64,000 bases of DNA from Dendrolimus kikuchii (GCA_019925095.2 CM034409.1:7319001-7383000), one strand, 5' to 3'; shown: positions 10,006 to 20,827, numbered from the stretch's first letter. Notes: a model not told the origin generated them from the sequence alone. Program-made: numbers and translations.

Positions 10006-10600
10006 TTACATCATTTCTCTTTTTTTTAAAGAGAGGAAATCCCTTTGAGGACTATCAAAGCCACGCCACGGTTGGGGATACCCATTAAAAGCCCTTGGCG
10101 TTCCGTCCTTCGGGTTTGTACCAGAGCCACAAGTACTTAGTCCAACAATTTCGCAGGCCCTGGCAGGCGGTGGCCCATAAGGCCTCTTCCACTGCCGGAG
10201 GGGACAAGACCCAGGCGACTTCATATCTCTGTCTGGCGTGGGGCGGACAGTGATGCGGCCCACGGGAGTAGGTAGTGAGCGCGCGCGTAACACGTGCCCT
10301 CATCTCGGTGGCATTAAGGGTGGAGAACCCTTCCCAAGGCCACTCGCGCTGCCCGCTGAAGGTGGCCAAAAGCCTAGAGATGAACTCCTTTGGCAAAAGC
10401 GGGGCAAACTGGTACGCTCACGCTCCCACCTGTACCATTCCCCATTCCCAGCTCCTTTATCCCATCCCCTGGTATCTTAAGCTATCGCATACCCTTTATC
10501 CTATCTCTCTTCATATAGACTGGTAACGCGTTGTCGGTAATCATTTTCTATTAGGTTCGCCAACTGCCTATTTACTAACCTCCACAGTACATAAAATATA
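10006..10600 (-). pseudogene. Degenerate R1-like reverse transcriptase fragment
   Basis: On the minus strand the 10396-10085 frame includes MRARVTRALTTYSRGPHHCP and RQRYEVAWVLSPPAVEEAL, resembling the region just upstream of the RT catalytic core in R1-clade LINEs (variants of RYEV..LSP.EVEEAL). The downstream part (FNGYPQPWRGFDSPQRDF) is in another frame. No YADD-type catalytic motif is present. The region is much richer in GC than its flanks, as is the other R1 fragment here (42777-44129). Confidence 0.5.
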
Positions 10601-11985
10601 TTTAAAGCTAGACCACCTTTTTCGAAATGGTTAAGTAAAATTAAATTGGTTAAGTGCGTGTCGGTCTACGCAAAACGAAGAATTCTGTACAGGTGATAAA
10701 CATTTTTGTATATGTCTACATAAACACTGATGACTGATGAAACTTTTAATCGAAAATTTAATTTTAAACACATTTGCTAAAAAATGCCCATATAAATTGT
10801 TTAAAAATTACATATTACGCACCATACAACGGAACGTGCGGTAAAATGTGTACTCTCATCTTAGTACTTATTTTACAGCACGCCTTGCGATAGATAGGTG
10901 AACAAAAAGAATCAGACTAAGGAGCTACACATTAAGAGACTAAATAAGGTGAATAATCGAACCTCCCTGGAAGCGTTTTTGATTAAGACATGTGTCATAC
11001 TTTAATACTATAAAGAAAATGAGATTAAAGATATATAATAAAACTACGTTTTAACGGTTTTAAGCGCGGTAATTTTATTTGATTTTGGTTTTTCCGACGT
11101 TTCGGCCACTTTTCACTGAAAAGTGGCTGAAAAATAAATACCTTTACTTTTCTAGCAACGTTTCTAAGCCATTGTCATTCTTGATCTTCTGTCCCTATGA
11201 TTTCTACTAGAAATACATATTTGTCCACATACCTGTATAACTGCTTAAGGTCGTGCTTTACACCAACCATTAAATTACGGCAATCTGAACCCTCGAATCA
11301 GGCGAAAGAGCTCAATCTCAACCCCCTATTGTTTAACATGAGTGCTCCGTTTACAATTTTAAATATCGCCACCGAAGTAGAAGTTAATTTGACTCATCAA
11401 AGAAACCCATTATTTTTTGAGAAAATTATTTTAATAGCTTATAATGTTGTTTTATATTATGTAAATGGAGTTAACGAGCAAAAGCAGATGGGTCTTTAGT
11501 ACTTTCTTCTTTTTTAAATATAGGTCTGCACGACTTGTGTAGCAACCCAGTGTAAGAATATCTATTCATAACATTGTAACACATATATATCACTTAAATT
11601 CATCAGTCGTCTCACACTCTCTGCTCTTTCTTTGTCACGAGATTAGTTAAGAATTTCCATTATGTTAACTGGAAGAAATTGCTTTCAGCGTTAAAGCCGC
11701 CTTTTGTTTTTCCCAAAAGTATTGTAACTTTTCATTTTCGTAATTATTTATTTTGGTCAGCATTAAATTTTAACCATGCGTACGTAGCGCCATTTTCATA
11801 TTAGAATAATCAAAAATTGTTACGACTTTCCGACTGATATAACCTATTGTACTGTCATATCGCAAATGTGTTGAAAAATGTTGTATGACATATCATGTGC
11901 GGTTGTTATCATGAAACTTGTGGCTGTGGTAAGTTACATTCGTCTACTCTAGTCTACTCTAATGTTGCTTATTAAAGTGTTACTT
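10601..11985. other. Mostly unrecognised; short repeat at 11040-11130
   Basis: At 11040-11130 the segment AACTACGTTTTAACGGTTTT, then CCGACGTTTCGGCCACTTTT, recurs in reverse complement at 23390-23515 and in part at 25838-25882. A 100-codon frame at 11197-11499 was not recognised and has no strong gene features. Confidence 0.35.
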
Positions 11986-11991
11986 ACCAAA

Positions 11992-12505
11992 TTTTTGAAG
12001 TGAAACTTCTATTCTATAGACGGGAGGGATTAGCATTTTTCTGTCACGAAAAAGCGTTACGGCCGCGTGGAGGAGCGGCATAAATTTAGACTAGACGTGG
12101 TGAGAGGCGGCATAATTTAAGAGTAGAAGACTATGGATGCGTTTTTTGGTTCCGGATCGCATTCAGTTTTTTTGTTTGATGAAATAAAATATGTTGAAAT
12201 AAAAAATGCATTCATTAAATTGTACCTAACCTAACCAAATCATAATTTGCAGTAAACCTACGAAAAATCGAAATGTGTCCTGGGACACATAGTAGAAGTG
12301 AAACTTCAACGGACTGGTGGAAAAACGAATCGCAACGGATACGTGGCAAAACGAATCGCAACAAAATTTTAACTTGAAGTTTTACGGGCAAGTTTTTAAA
12401 ATGTACTTGACCAATCTGCCCGTAAAACTTAAGATAAAATTTTGTTGCAATTCGTTTTGCTACTTATCTGTTTCCTATCGTTTTTCCACTTGTCCGTTGA
12501 AGTTT
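11992..12505 (+). mobile_element. FB foldback element, copy 2 (uninterrupted left arm)
   Basis: It starts TTTTTGAAGTGAAACTTC and carries the full left arm without the S1 insert seen in copy 1: CCTAACCTAACC runs directly into AAATCATAATTTGC (12227-12250). The loop lies near 12391-12414. The right arm stops at about 12505, within the segment after TTCGTTTTGC. It is non-coding. Confidence 0.7.
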
Positions 12506-12547
12506 TTTGCCTGTATGAACTGTCTAAAACGCGACAAAACAACACTA

Positions 12548-12668
12548 GCCTATTGTGAAACATACTACCATAACAACCAGACTTCAGGTTCCAGTTTAGT
12601 GTTGCAAATATCCATAGGCGACGGTAACCGCTTTCCGTCAGATGTGCCGTACCTATTCATGTAATGAA
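12548..12668 (+). mobile_element. S1 3' fragment with internal deletion
   Basis: ACTACCATAACAACCAGAC joins GGTTCCAGTTTAGTGTTGC and then the CCATAGGCGACGGTAACCGC tail and a short poly(A). The middle block with the CAGCAGCGC segment is missing, so this is a deleted, 5'-truncated copy. Confidence 0.6.
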
Positions 12669-13111
12669 AAAAATATTGTTTCTGGCATTCTTTCACTTAC
12701 ATTTAAAAAAATAGCGCAACGTTTTTGTAACCATTTCCAATCGATAGTTTCTGTGAACAAGAAACAGTAAAGTTTTAGCAAAGCAAAGTCGCTTTCCGCG
12801 TTTGTCTGTTGCATATCCACTATTTCACCATCAGTCAGATACAGTTTCATTTCAATTTTTATGGACATACGTAACATAAAGTTACTACCTAGGGTTTTTA
12901 TGAGGCGTAGTGACGGGGAAAACGCTAGTAATATACCTATATATGTCTGTCGATAAAAAAACGCATCTAAATATCTATGCAATGTATTTGAATGTTGCAA
13001 TATACGGAAGGCTATAAGAAAACCAATTTGGGTAGGTTCATTACAATATAAAACAGGCATGAAGGGGGTCGACAATCGCACATGGCCGGACAATACCTGG
13101 CTACGAATCAC
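12653..13111 (-). CDS. Unrecognised 152-codon open frame (doubtful)
   Basis: It is open on the minus strand from an ATG at 13111. The product has several F/L/I-rich stretches, a central RYLDAFFYRQTY and a C-terminal TIDWKWLQKRCAIF. I see no domain, signal peptide or splice context I can defend, and its end overlaps an S1 tail. It is long for chance in AT-rich DNA but not convincing. It could be an eroded fragment of a gene or transposon. Confidence 0.15.
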   Translation of the reverse strand: MIRSQVLSGHVRLSTPFMPVLYCNEPTQIGFLIAFRILQHSNTLHRYLDAFFYRQTYIGILLAFSPSLRLIKTLGSNFMLRMSIKIEMKLYLTDGEIVDMQQTNAESDFALLKLYCFLFTETIDWKWLQKRCAIFLNVSERMPETIFFSLHE

Positions 13112-13254
13112 GTAATGGGGCTATTTGGAAAATAATCAACACATTTCTATTCGGAATACGACCGCGGCCACGGGATTGAGTTTCAAATTAGGTTGGATGA
13201 GGTATTTATTGAAATACAAGGACATAGGCAACGCAACGGTAAGGCGCGTAGTTT

Positions 13255-13335
13255 TGCAAACGTACATAGACGATGAGTGCCGTGTCGCATTAGGTTGACC
13301 ATCCGCCTATTTGCCTGTTTCAGGCAATAAAACTA
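13255..13335 (+). mobile_element. LINE 3' tail fragment
   Basis: ACGTACATAGACGATGAG, then AGGTTGACCATCCGCCTATT and TGCCTGTTTCAGGCAATAAA match the 3' terminal layout of the S1/LINE tail group. It is very short and 5'-truncated. Confidence 0.45.
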
Positions 13336-13444
13336 TATATTTTTGGGTTATGTACTAAATTTCAAGATTTCATAATCGTGTTCGCAGAAGCGAATGTCTT
13401 AATTTCTGTATGTTTCCGTTGCATTTTTTTTATATTTACTTGTA

Positions 13445-13830
13445 GACAAACTGGCAAAGCGTCCGCTTGATGGTAAGTGGTTAGCAACGACCATGGACAT
13501 CTGCAACACTAGGGGCACCGATACGTTGCACACCTCGTTCAGACTTGAAACATCTGTTTACGCCTTTTTTGAAAAGCCCCATATTGTAGCACTCTGAGAA
13601 AACCCCGGGAGGGAGTTTTTGCTACAGCTTGCACATGCATGGCATGAAAGAGCGTGCACCAGGTACAGTGAAAGGCTTCCAAGTGTCTAGGAAGTGTAGA
13701 TAAACTCCTAATCGCCGACGAGTGGTGCGATGGTAAACTGACGGCGTAGACACCGAATCAAATAGCACTCCTCGTTGTGTAGACGGTGAAACACTGGTAG
13801 TATCTGTCCATCTGTGGCAAGAAGATCTAT
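13445..13830 (-). pseudogene. LINE 3' end, minus strand
   Basis: Read on the minus strand, the region ends with the LINE-tail layout: a GTTGCAGATGTCCATGGTCG-like segment, then CCATCAAGCGGACGC and a short tail. Upstream codons give a frame with a FKKG-type segment like the C-terminal tail at 34140. It is heavily decayed, with no continuous frame. Confidence 0.5.
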
Positions 13831-14136
13831 TTGTATGCCGCTACACAAAAGTATAGTATATTCAATGAAGAAGACTACTAGAGGATGCCAATCGCCCAGG
13901 GACCTAATTCTACTACTTCAATATTGGCGTTGCGAAAATATTCAAAGTACGATTCCATTGTGAGAGTGTCAAAACTTTGTATTCTATTAAATCCACAATA
14001 TCTCCTCGATTCGACAGAATAATGTAGAAAAAAATGAGTATTACTATTAGCAAAAATGACGTGAACCTAAATAAATATTGAACCTACCAAAATTTAAATA
14101 TTTATTTCGCGTGTTTTCATTTGTATATATTTACAG

Positions 14137-14293
14137 AGTGTTGTTGTTCCACGGGCAAGTTATAGGAATTAACAGAATACCGAAATCAGGCAAGCCTACT
14201 ACTGAGACGATAGTGTCCGGCGATTTTGGCGAGATAGTATATGATGATGGTGATGATGATGATAGCAGAATTGGACCCCAGGAAGAATCGTAA
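14137..14293 (+). CDS. Candidate terminal exon of a host gene
   Basis: An AT/T-rich tract ending TTTGTATATATTTACAG could be a 3' splice site at 14136/14137. Reading on, with one base completing a split codon, gives VLLFHGQVIGINRIPKSGKP, then TTETIVSGDFGEIVYDDG and DDDDSRIGPQEES, and a TAA at 14291-14293. The composition is balanced and the acidic tail is protein-like, and it is not shared with any repeat here. I cannot name a family. No upstream exon or AATAAA was found nearby. The open frame itself extends upstream to an ATG at 14078. Confidence 0.35.
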
Positions 14294-14384
14294 CTCATAA
14301 TACATAAACAAACAAAGAGAGTTAATTCAAATTCAATTTTTTTTATTCATATTAAGTTCCACTGGAGAATTTAAATCTACTTCC

Positions 14385-14462
14385 TATTCAAAGTACACCG
14401 CTTCGTAACGTGCTATCGCTGTTTAAGGAGAAGAAGCGGCAAGAAACTCCCCAGCAACATAT
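14385..14462 (+). repeat. Repeat shared with the GC-rich block at 4130-4190
   Basis: CGCTTCGTAACGTGCTATCG, then GAGAAGAAGCGGCAAGAAAC and TCCCCAGCAACA parallel the segment near 4130-4190. It is a short decayed LINE-type fragment whose exact family is not known to me. Confidence 0.45.
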
Positions 14463-14640
14463 TTAACTAAAAATTATTTTCTGCAGATGTATCTATCTCG
14501 GGCACTTTTATTAAATAAGTTAAAGAAGTACAGAAGTATGCTATGCAATTACTTTTCGAAGTAGTAGTAGAATGGAGTTGTAGCAAACAGTCCATGCATA
14601 CTAAATAAGACAGAGACATAATAAGAGGAAAGACAATATT

Positions 14641-14724
14641 CTCTAAGAATAAGCCTGAATGGCGCTCTCTTAGCCGTGCCTACCCCGCAAGGGAACTGGC
14701 ATGAAGTTATGTATGTATGTACAA
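14641..14724 (+). mobile_element. RTE-a 3' tail (very short)
   Basis: It contains AAGAATAAGCCTGAATGGCG, CGTGCCTACCCCGCAAGGG and AACTGGCATGAAGTTATG, ending in (TATG)n. This is the last ~80 bp of RTE-a. It abuts an oppositely oriented RTE-type fragment at 14725. Confidence 0.7.
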
Positions 14725-15085
14725 TATTCTCTTCTCTTTCACCTTCTCCCAATAATTTGGGGTCGGCATAATATGTCTTTTCCTTCGACACTCCTCTATT
14801 CTGACATGCGTCTTCTGTCACAACACAAATCATCATATCATCCTTCTCGCAATCCATCCATTTCTTTTTTGGTCTACCTTTACATTTGTACCCATCAATC
14901 TTGCAGTTTAACATTCTTTATGTCACGTGACTTTCGTTTCTTCTCATTACATGCCCATACCACCTTAATCTTCTTCCTCTTAGTTTTTCAGTCACGGGTG
15001 CAACTTTCAACCACCATTTCTCACCTTATCCATTCTTATAACACTACACATTTACCTCATATTTATTGGTGTAAACTGTAGATAA
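14725..15085 (-). pseudogene. RTE-like LINE C-terminal tail, another family
   Basis: On the minus strand, translated pieces read KVAPVTEKLRGRRLRWYGHV, MLNCKIDGYKCKGRPKKKWM and DCEKDDMMICVVTEDACQNR, then KTYYADPKLLGEGE. LRWYGHV and GRPKKKWMDC are typical of the region after the RT domain in RTE-like LINEs. One in-frame stop separates the first two pieces. Dead 3' fragment. Confidence 0.7.
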
Positions 15086-15522
15086 TTCCAATTTTATATG
15101 CATTTCTAATAGCGAGCTAATTGTGAATCAATCTACATCACAAAAGACACATATTATTACAGTCGTGACAATGACAACACATACTAAAATGTACACTGCA
15201 TCATATTTCCATAAATTTCTTAGACTATTGATAAAATAAAATTTTACACAAAAGATAGCACAAAAGGCTGAAGCGAGCTGCTATGTAAATGCAGTTTTTT
15301 GATTTAAATATTCTTTCATAGTGTCGTATCCCTTTTTACGCAAGGTACTTTTTAATTTACTTTTAAATTTAGTGAAGGGCAGATCTAACATTTCATTCGG
15401 AATCTTAATGAAGAAGCGTATAAGATTCCTTATGAAACATTATATTGGCCCTTTGCATTTATAACATTATCGAATACTATGGATATTGATTATACATGCT
15501 GTATAATATTCGTGGTAAAAAA
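15086..15522. other. No gene recognised
   Basis: AT-rich; no terminal repeats, coding frame or shared repeat were identified. Confidence 0.3.
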
Positions 15523-15828
15523 GTCTTGATAGCTTAATGGCTAGCGCACGCGTCCCAAGTACAAAGGAAGCGGGTTCAAATCCTGGCTGGAACGCATGCA
15601 CCACATAGGCACTTTTCTGACGTAATGTACATTTTGTTACAATCACCAGGTGCTAACAACGGTGAAGGAAAACATAATGAAACCCGCACATCGAGATAAC
15701 TGATATGTCAAACCTGTCAAGCCACCTTAGACAAGCGTGGCGGGTATCCTGTCCTACCATAGTGGGGAGGGCCCAAGCTCATCAATGGGTCGTTTATGGG
15801 TTGTTATTATTATATTATTTGTATAATA
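15523..15828 (+). mobile_element. S2 tRNA-derived SINE
   Basis: The A-box region has decayed to TAGCTTAATGG (15530-15540). The B box is GGTTCAAATCC (15573-15583). The body matches the copies at 2978, 37242 and 59468, including TGGCGGGTATCCTGTC and a TATTATATTA tail. The weakened B box suggests an old copy. Confidence 0.8.
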
Positions 15829-15831
15829 TAT

Positions 15832-16057
15832 ATAAAGGGTTTGTTGTTCCTTCTGACAAACATTACAGAACTTCTAAATCCCTTCTTCTCAAAGGTCCCA
15901 CATACTCATCGGCATGTTATAGTGGTTCTTTCTCCGTCCACGCAGTTAGATTATTGAACGCCCTGTCACATTCGATCCGAGATAGCTCATCGGAGAACAG
16001 TTTAAAAAAAAAGTCAAAGAGCACTATCTATCTTAAATTATCCTTATGTTTATATTT

Positions 16058-16145
<88 letters not shown>

Positions 16146-16362
16146 AAGAGTATTTTGTATATATTATTTTTTAATTGTTTAAATTATATGTCATATCGTT
16201 AAATATCTTTTTTGTACACAACCCTGCCTTTTGCTTCTACCCTTCTCACTAGACTCGTAGGTTTGCTGGAAGAAAACTCTTTTAGGGTTAAGGTCGCCTT
16301 TGTACATCACCACTATTCTATAATTTTTTATGTAACTTTTTGTGTACAATAAAGAATAAAGG
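15832..16362 (+). pseudogene. LINE 3' end with AATAAAG tail
   Basis: The coding remnant reads FVVPSDKHYRTSKSLLLKG, then SVHAVRLLNALSHSIRDSSS, the usual C-terminus of a lepidopteran CR1/jockey-like RT polyprotein. The 3' UTR carries GGTTTGCTGGAAGAAAACTC and ends GTACAATAAAGAATAAAGG. A long (AT)n run sits inside the UTR. A second, 5'-truncated copy lies on the minus strand at 37738-37935. Confidence 0.75.
16066..16142. repeat. (AT)n then (GTAT)n microsatellite
   Basis: About 30 uninterrupted AT dinucleotides followed by GTATGTATGTAT. The run lies within the LINE 3' UTR and makes spurious YIYIYI reading frames. Confidence 0.95.
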
Positions 16363-16725
16363 AAGATGATTACTACGCCAAGGCATTATTTAATAGCAGA
16401 AGAGAATTTTCAACTTCGCCGTCTGCTACTTTCAAAGTTAACCTTCGAAGACTTAAATTTAAGCCACGCCGCGGCGATAGCAACTAATTAATCGCCACGT
16501 GTGCAGCCGGCTTTAACTCCCCGATAAACCAAATTAGGCGGTCAACGTTGCGGGTTTTGGAGGCTTTGTGTTTTGGGAAAATTTGTGTACAGTATAAGCA
16601 CTGTTATTTATTACTAATAACTAGCTAATATTGTCTGACGTAGTACAAATAGCAGCAAAGTTAAAGAGGAAGTGAGCAGGTTACATAGTGAGAGCCAGAG
16701 ACAATAGATGGAGCCAAAGCTTCGA
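16363..16725. other. No gene recognised
   Basis: The segment includes a moderately GC-rich stretch (16430-16560, with CCACGCCGCGGCGATAGC) not shared with any repeat I found. There is no coding frame. Confidence 0.3.
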
Positions 16726-17215
16726 AACCGGTAAAAAAGTCAAACCGGTTACAACATAATTACATTTAGATTTAGAACTTTACTTTTCGGTATTAGAATA
16801 TACTTTATTGCACAAAATGTTACAAAATAAATTCATACATACAATCATAATGATGAGTAGTACAATGGGCGGTCTTATCGCTGGGAGCAATTTTTTTCAG
16901 ACAACCTTTGGATGGTATTGTTCTTACTTTAAGCTCTAATCAACCGGTTTTTAACAAAAGTTCGTTAAGTAGGTTTTGTGAAATAAACCGGTTTCGAACG
17001 ATTTCGAACAGTTTTTGCCGCCCACCTTCAAAGCGCATGTGGTACAACAAGTTTTCAGTGGCATACAAACACATGTTGAGAAAGATAGAATGATACTTCC
17101 TCTTCTAGCGGAATAAACCGGTTAATTCAGGTTTATATAAGACTTTATTTAAGGTTGACACTCCGAACCAAATAGTTGACGAAAACCAACCGGTTTTAGT
17201 CGGCTATAACCGGTT
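16726..17215. promoter_or_regulatory. Cluster of AACCGGTT octamers (candidate enhancer)
   Basis: Exact AACCGGTT palindromes occur at 16743, 16942, 16986, 17116, 17188 and 17208, plus AACCGGTA at 16726. AACCGGTT is the known core site of the conserved transcription factor Grainyhead. Six exact copies in under 500 bp are far above chance in AT-rich DNA. A LINE tail lies between the second and third sites. Whether this is an enhancer or a decayed repeat with this motif cannot be decided from sequence alone. Confidence 0.4.
16795..16906 (-). mobile_element. LINE 3' UTR fragment, minus strand
   Basis: On the minus strand it reads GGTTGTCTGAAAAAAATTGC, CAGCGATAAGACCGCCC and TTGTGCAATAAAGTATA. The same 3' end, also on the minus strand, lies at 50208-50335. 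It is about 110 bp and strongly 5'-truncated. Confidence 0.65.
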
Positions 17216-18009
17216 TTAGTCGCCATAACATATTATAGAATTTATTCCTTACAAACATACAAATCTTTCATCTGGTATACAGATTTTAAAACTTCACCTA
17301 CGGTACTAGTGTTAACGGTAATTTTCATAACCTTAAATTTTAGTACTTTTCTTAGTGCAGGCGTTTTAAACATTATGACTTTTCCCCAAAAGGCCATAAG
17401 TTTAACATCATTCTCATAAAGTATAATAAACTTTAAGGGAGAATGGCGTAATCTGTTTTAAAAAACTGGCGAAATTCATACTTATATGTGTGTATCGTGT
17501 AATAACAATTCGATGTAAATGTGCCAATTTGTGGTTTCAGTGTTAGCGGTTTATATTCCTTCGCTTTGATGCATCTATTTATATATTCTGGCACCTGCAT
17601 CTTATTCTATCGATTTGAGTTCTAACCGTAGCTGAGATGCATGAATCATAATTACAATTCTCGGAAGAAAAGGTATCCTATGGCCTTTTTAGTACTCTTG
17701 ACAACGCGTACGCAGAAGTTCATTATAATCTACTGAGTACTTAAAGCGCGAAAGCGCAACAAACAAAATTGCATTTACTTGTATAATATTTAACATTTAA
17801 TTAGCTAATTCAAGAGTCGTATTATTTACATAACTGCGTTGTACAAACGAAAGGGAAGGTAAACGAGAAGGATGCATAACTTGATACACTTACGTAAGTG
17901 TAGTATTTAGATAGCTGTTGGGCGTAAGTGTCCCTACACCAATTCCCTTACAAAAAAAAACCATATTAATGAAAAGATAATTTGAAATGAATGGATTATA
18001 AGAAGAAAC
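17216..18009. other. No gene recognised
   Basis: AT-rich; no coding frame or shared repeat was identified. Confidence 0.3.
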
Positions 18010-18095
18010 CCGTCATTAAACAGATTGTCAAACTGTTTTAATATGTTTTATAGTCTTTCCAAGCATTTATTTTACTTTTGACAGTTCAATGACGG
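18010..18095. mobile_element. Small MITE candidate
   Basis: The left end CCGTCATTAAACAGATTGTC and right end TGACAGTTCAATGACGG form imperfect inverted repeats over 86 bp. The layout fits very short mariner-type MITEs, but no TA duplication is obvious. Confidence 0.35.
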
Positions 18096-18920
18096 ATCAA
18101 TTAGTAATGTACTAATGCGTTACCAACTCCTTTGATTATAAAAATCGACTTCATTTATAAATAAGTTTTAATCAATTTAACTTATACATATAGTTTTGCT
18201 AAAAATACAATGTCGTGTAATAAATTACTTATTGCACGTTTGTATTGTATTTAATTCGGAAAATATTATAGTTGCGGTATTATTTTTCTTTAAAGTAGAA
18301 CATTTTTTATTTTCAAATCGATTACTTTCAAGTTATTTACGTATAGTGCCGATGCTTTAATAGTCTGTGCGTTACATGACTCACATAACACCAGTATTAC
18401 GCAACCCACAGCAATAAAGTACGACAATTATATGATTTGTTTCATATGGGTTTAACTGTATAGAAATATGTAACTTGATAGACGTGCAAACGTCAAAAGT
18501 AAAATAAACGTGCGGAAACATATAGTGCATTGGCACCATACCAGAGAGTGGAATCGCCCCGCCAGCCACCCTAGGCAACGGTGCGAGACCGAGTCATAAA
18601 GTAAAATTGACGACTCGCATTACAGTCAGTCGTAAAACGCCGATTTCGGGGATGCACCTGCCTTTACTTTAAAACGTGTGGGGATTTAATAAATATGAGT
18701 TGCTTGGCTCTTTTCATATTTATCAGCGTAAATAAGATTATCCGTATTTCGGGTTCGTGGTCATTTTATGAGTTAAATGGATCTATTGTTACGTATTACG
18801 GGATTCGAATTTAAATGTCGTTTGCAAAATCACAAATTTTAGTAAAAGTCTATATACACACGTATATAACTTACAGTTCTCATATACACAATCAAATTAT
18901 AACAAGTATAAAATTAAGGA
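18096..18920. other. No gene recognised
   Basis: A 65-codon minus-strand frame (18381-18578) was not recognised. No repeats were found. Confidence 0.3.
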
Positions 18921-18921
18921 G

Positions 18922-19215
18922 TGTTAAGGTGGTTTGGGTATGTAGATAGAGATAGAACCACAAAACGAGTGTATGACAGCTTTGTTAGTGGTAAAGTTGA
19001 TACCGGTAGACCACGGCGTACACACCATGATCAAATAGTAGAAGTTTAAAAAAAAGTTCTAGTAAAAGCATCTCAGACAAACATACATGTATGAAGAGGT
19101 TAATGAAAGTAGATGAATTAAAAGTTGTTTGTTAGGATCATCGCAAGTGGAAATCCATAGTCTCTGCCTACGTCATAGCAAACAGGCGTAATAATATGTA
19201 TGTATGTATGCAAGT
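18922..19215 (+). pseudogene. RTE-b LINE C-terminal tail
   Basis: It reads GVLRWFGYVDRDRTTKRVYD, then GKVDTGRPRRTHHDQIVEV, a stop, and later frame-broken pieces, ending AATATGTATGTATGTATG. It is related to but distinct from RTE-a. A longer, inverted copy of this family lies at 63130-63490. The (TATG)n tail is shared by both families. Confidence 0.65.
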
Positions 19216-19597
19216 ATAAAATCATAATAACATAAAACGCGCAACTAAATCTGTCTTACCAAGCCGACCTTATTTATTCGCAAAATAGACATGGAAAATA
19301 CACATGCATAGACCATCTATTACCATTCTAGAACCTGTGAAGATTTACTGCATAACAATATCTAGTTCTAAGAACTTACAACAAAAATTAACAACATAAC
19401 GGTTTAGAATGTTTTTCTTGAAGTTTGGCCATAAATACAAAAGGGATTAGTGGTTAACGACTATTAATTATGTTTCAGTACTTAGAAAATTAACGCAAAT
19501 AAACAACAGTGAACAATTTAGACAACCATTAGAAATAATTGCAGATAATTTAAACACTAAAGGTAATAAATCAGACATACTTACTAAAAAGCACTTT
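19216..19597. other. No gene recognised
   Basis: AT-rich; nothing recognised. Confidence 0.3.
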
Positions 19598-19906
19598 TGT
19601 CCGTGCAGGAACAGAGAAAGAATGTAATTTCCTGCCGCTAGGCGGCCTGTCGTAACAGGACACAAAACAACCCATAGCCAGGTGGTATGATATTTACCTA
19701 TCTGGATGACTATTGCCCCTGTTCTAAAGTATGCCACTATAACAACCTTGAGTTGTGTTCCGGCATTAATGGCCAGGTTTCAGTTTGCCTTTAGAGGGTG
19801 GCAGCACATTGGTAGCAAGTTTGGTGTTACAAATGTCTATAGGCGATGGTGACCGCTTTCCATCAGGTGGGCCATCTGCCTATCTGCTGAACTCATGCAA
19901 TAAAAT
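19598..19906 (+). mobile_element. S1 SINE-like element
   Basis: A nearly full-length but diverged copy: TTGTCCGTGCAGGAACAGAG head, CAGGTGGTATGATATTTACC, GTTGTGTTCCGGCATTAATG, and GGCGATGGTGACCGC before a short AATAAAA. It directly abuts the truncated left arm of FB copy 3, so the insertion or a later deletion removed the outer part of that arm. Confidence 0.75.
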
Positions 19907-20396
19907 GATGTGTGCTGAGACACATAGTAGAAGTGAAACTTCAACGGACAAGTGGAAAAACGATTGACGACAAAATTTTAACTTAAAGTTTTAGGGGCAG
20001 GTTTTCAAATTGGATAAGTACATTAACAATCTGTCCGTAAAACTTCAAGTTAAAATTTTGTTGTCATTCGTTTTTCCACTTGTCCCTTGAAGTTTCACTT
20101 CTACTATGTGTCCCAGCACACATTTCGTTTTTTCGCAGGTTTATTGCAAATTATAATTTGGTTAGGTTAGGTACATTTTAATTAATGCATTTTTTATTTA
20201 AACATATTTTATTTTATCAAACAAAGAAACTGAATGCGATCCGGAACCAAAAAACGCATCCATAGTCTACTTAAAATTATGCCGCCTCTCACCACGTCTA
20301 GTCTAAATTGATGCCGCACTTCCACGCACCGTAACGCTTTTTCGTGACAGAAAAATCCTAAAACCGGGTCTATATAGAAGTTACACTTCAAAAAGA
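19907..20396 (+). mobile_element. FB foldback element, copy 3 (right arm full, left arm truncated)
   Basis: The left arm begins only at GATGTGTGCTGAGACACATA. The loop is near 19999-20028 (AAATTGGATAAGTACATTAA). The complete right arm then runs to AGAAGTTACACTTCAAAAA at 20396. The arms show GAAGTGAAACTTC and its complement around the loop. This is the mirror image of copy 1, where the right arm is the truncated one. Confidence 0.7.
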
Positions 20397-20406
20397 ATAA
20401 TAATAT

Positions 20407-20647
20407 CCGTGGCTGGCGGGAATACATTGATATCTCGACATACATCTTTTTTTTATTCGTTTAGACGCTTCCTACGCCTGTGTTTTTATGGGAAAAAAAT
20501 TGACAGTCCGAAATATTCATAACTTTTTAAGATTTTTCTTTTGGTAATAATAGAATAACACGATTTATCATTACTAGTCAAACTTTAAAACTGCGCCCCT
20601 GTAAAATTGACATTTTGAACATGTCAACATATTCACGCCAGCCACGG
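20407..20647. mobile_element. 241-bp terminal-inverted-repeat element
   Basis: The left end CCGTGGCTGGCGGGAATAC and the right end, whose complement reads CCGTGGCTGGCGTGAATAT, match over about 35 bp with few mismatches. AT-rich flanks (ATAAT, ATAAT) leave the duplication ambiguous. It has no coding capacity and lies about 10 bp from the end of FB copy 3. Superfamily unknown. Confidence 0.6.
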
Positions 20648-20827
20648 ATATAATATAGATTCTCGGATTAAACCCGATGCAGCACAATCATTCCCCAATA
20701 TACAATCTGTACCGCTGCATTTCAGTCTTGTTATATTAGTATTAATTGATTTGTATATATTTAATTTTACTGCTGTGTTTGAACAGATGACTAGCTGACC
20801 TGTGCCCACTTCGCTGGGCGTCGTTCA

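Noticed and set aside
15705..16202. 165-codon plus-strand frame with a long YIYIYI run
   Set aside because: It joins an S2 tail, a LINE C-terminal remnant and an (AT)n microsatellite. Only the LINE part has meaning.
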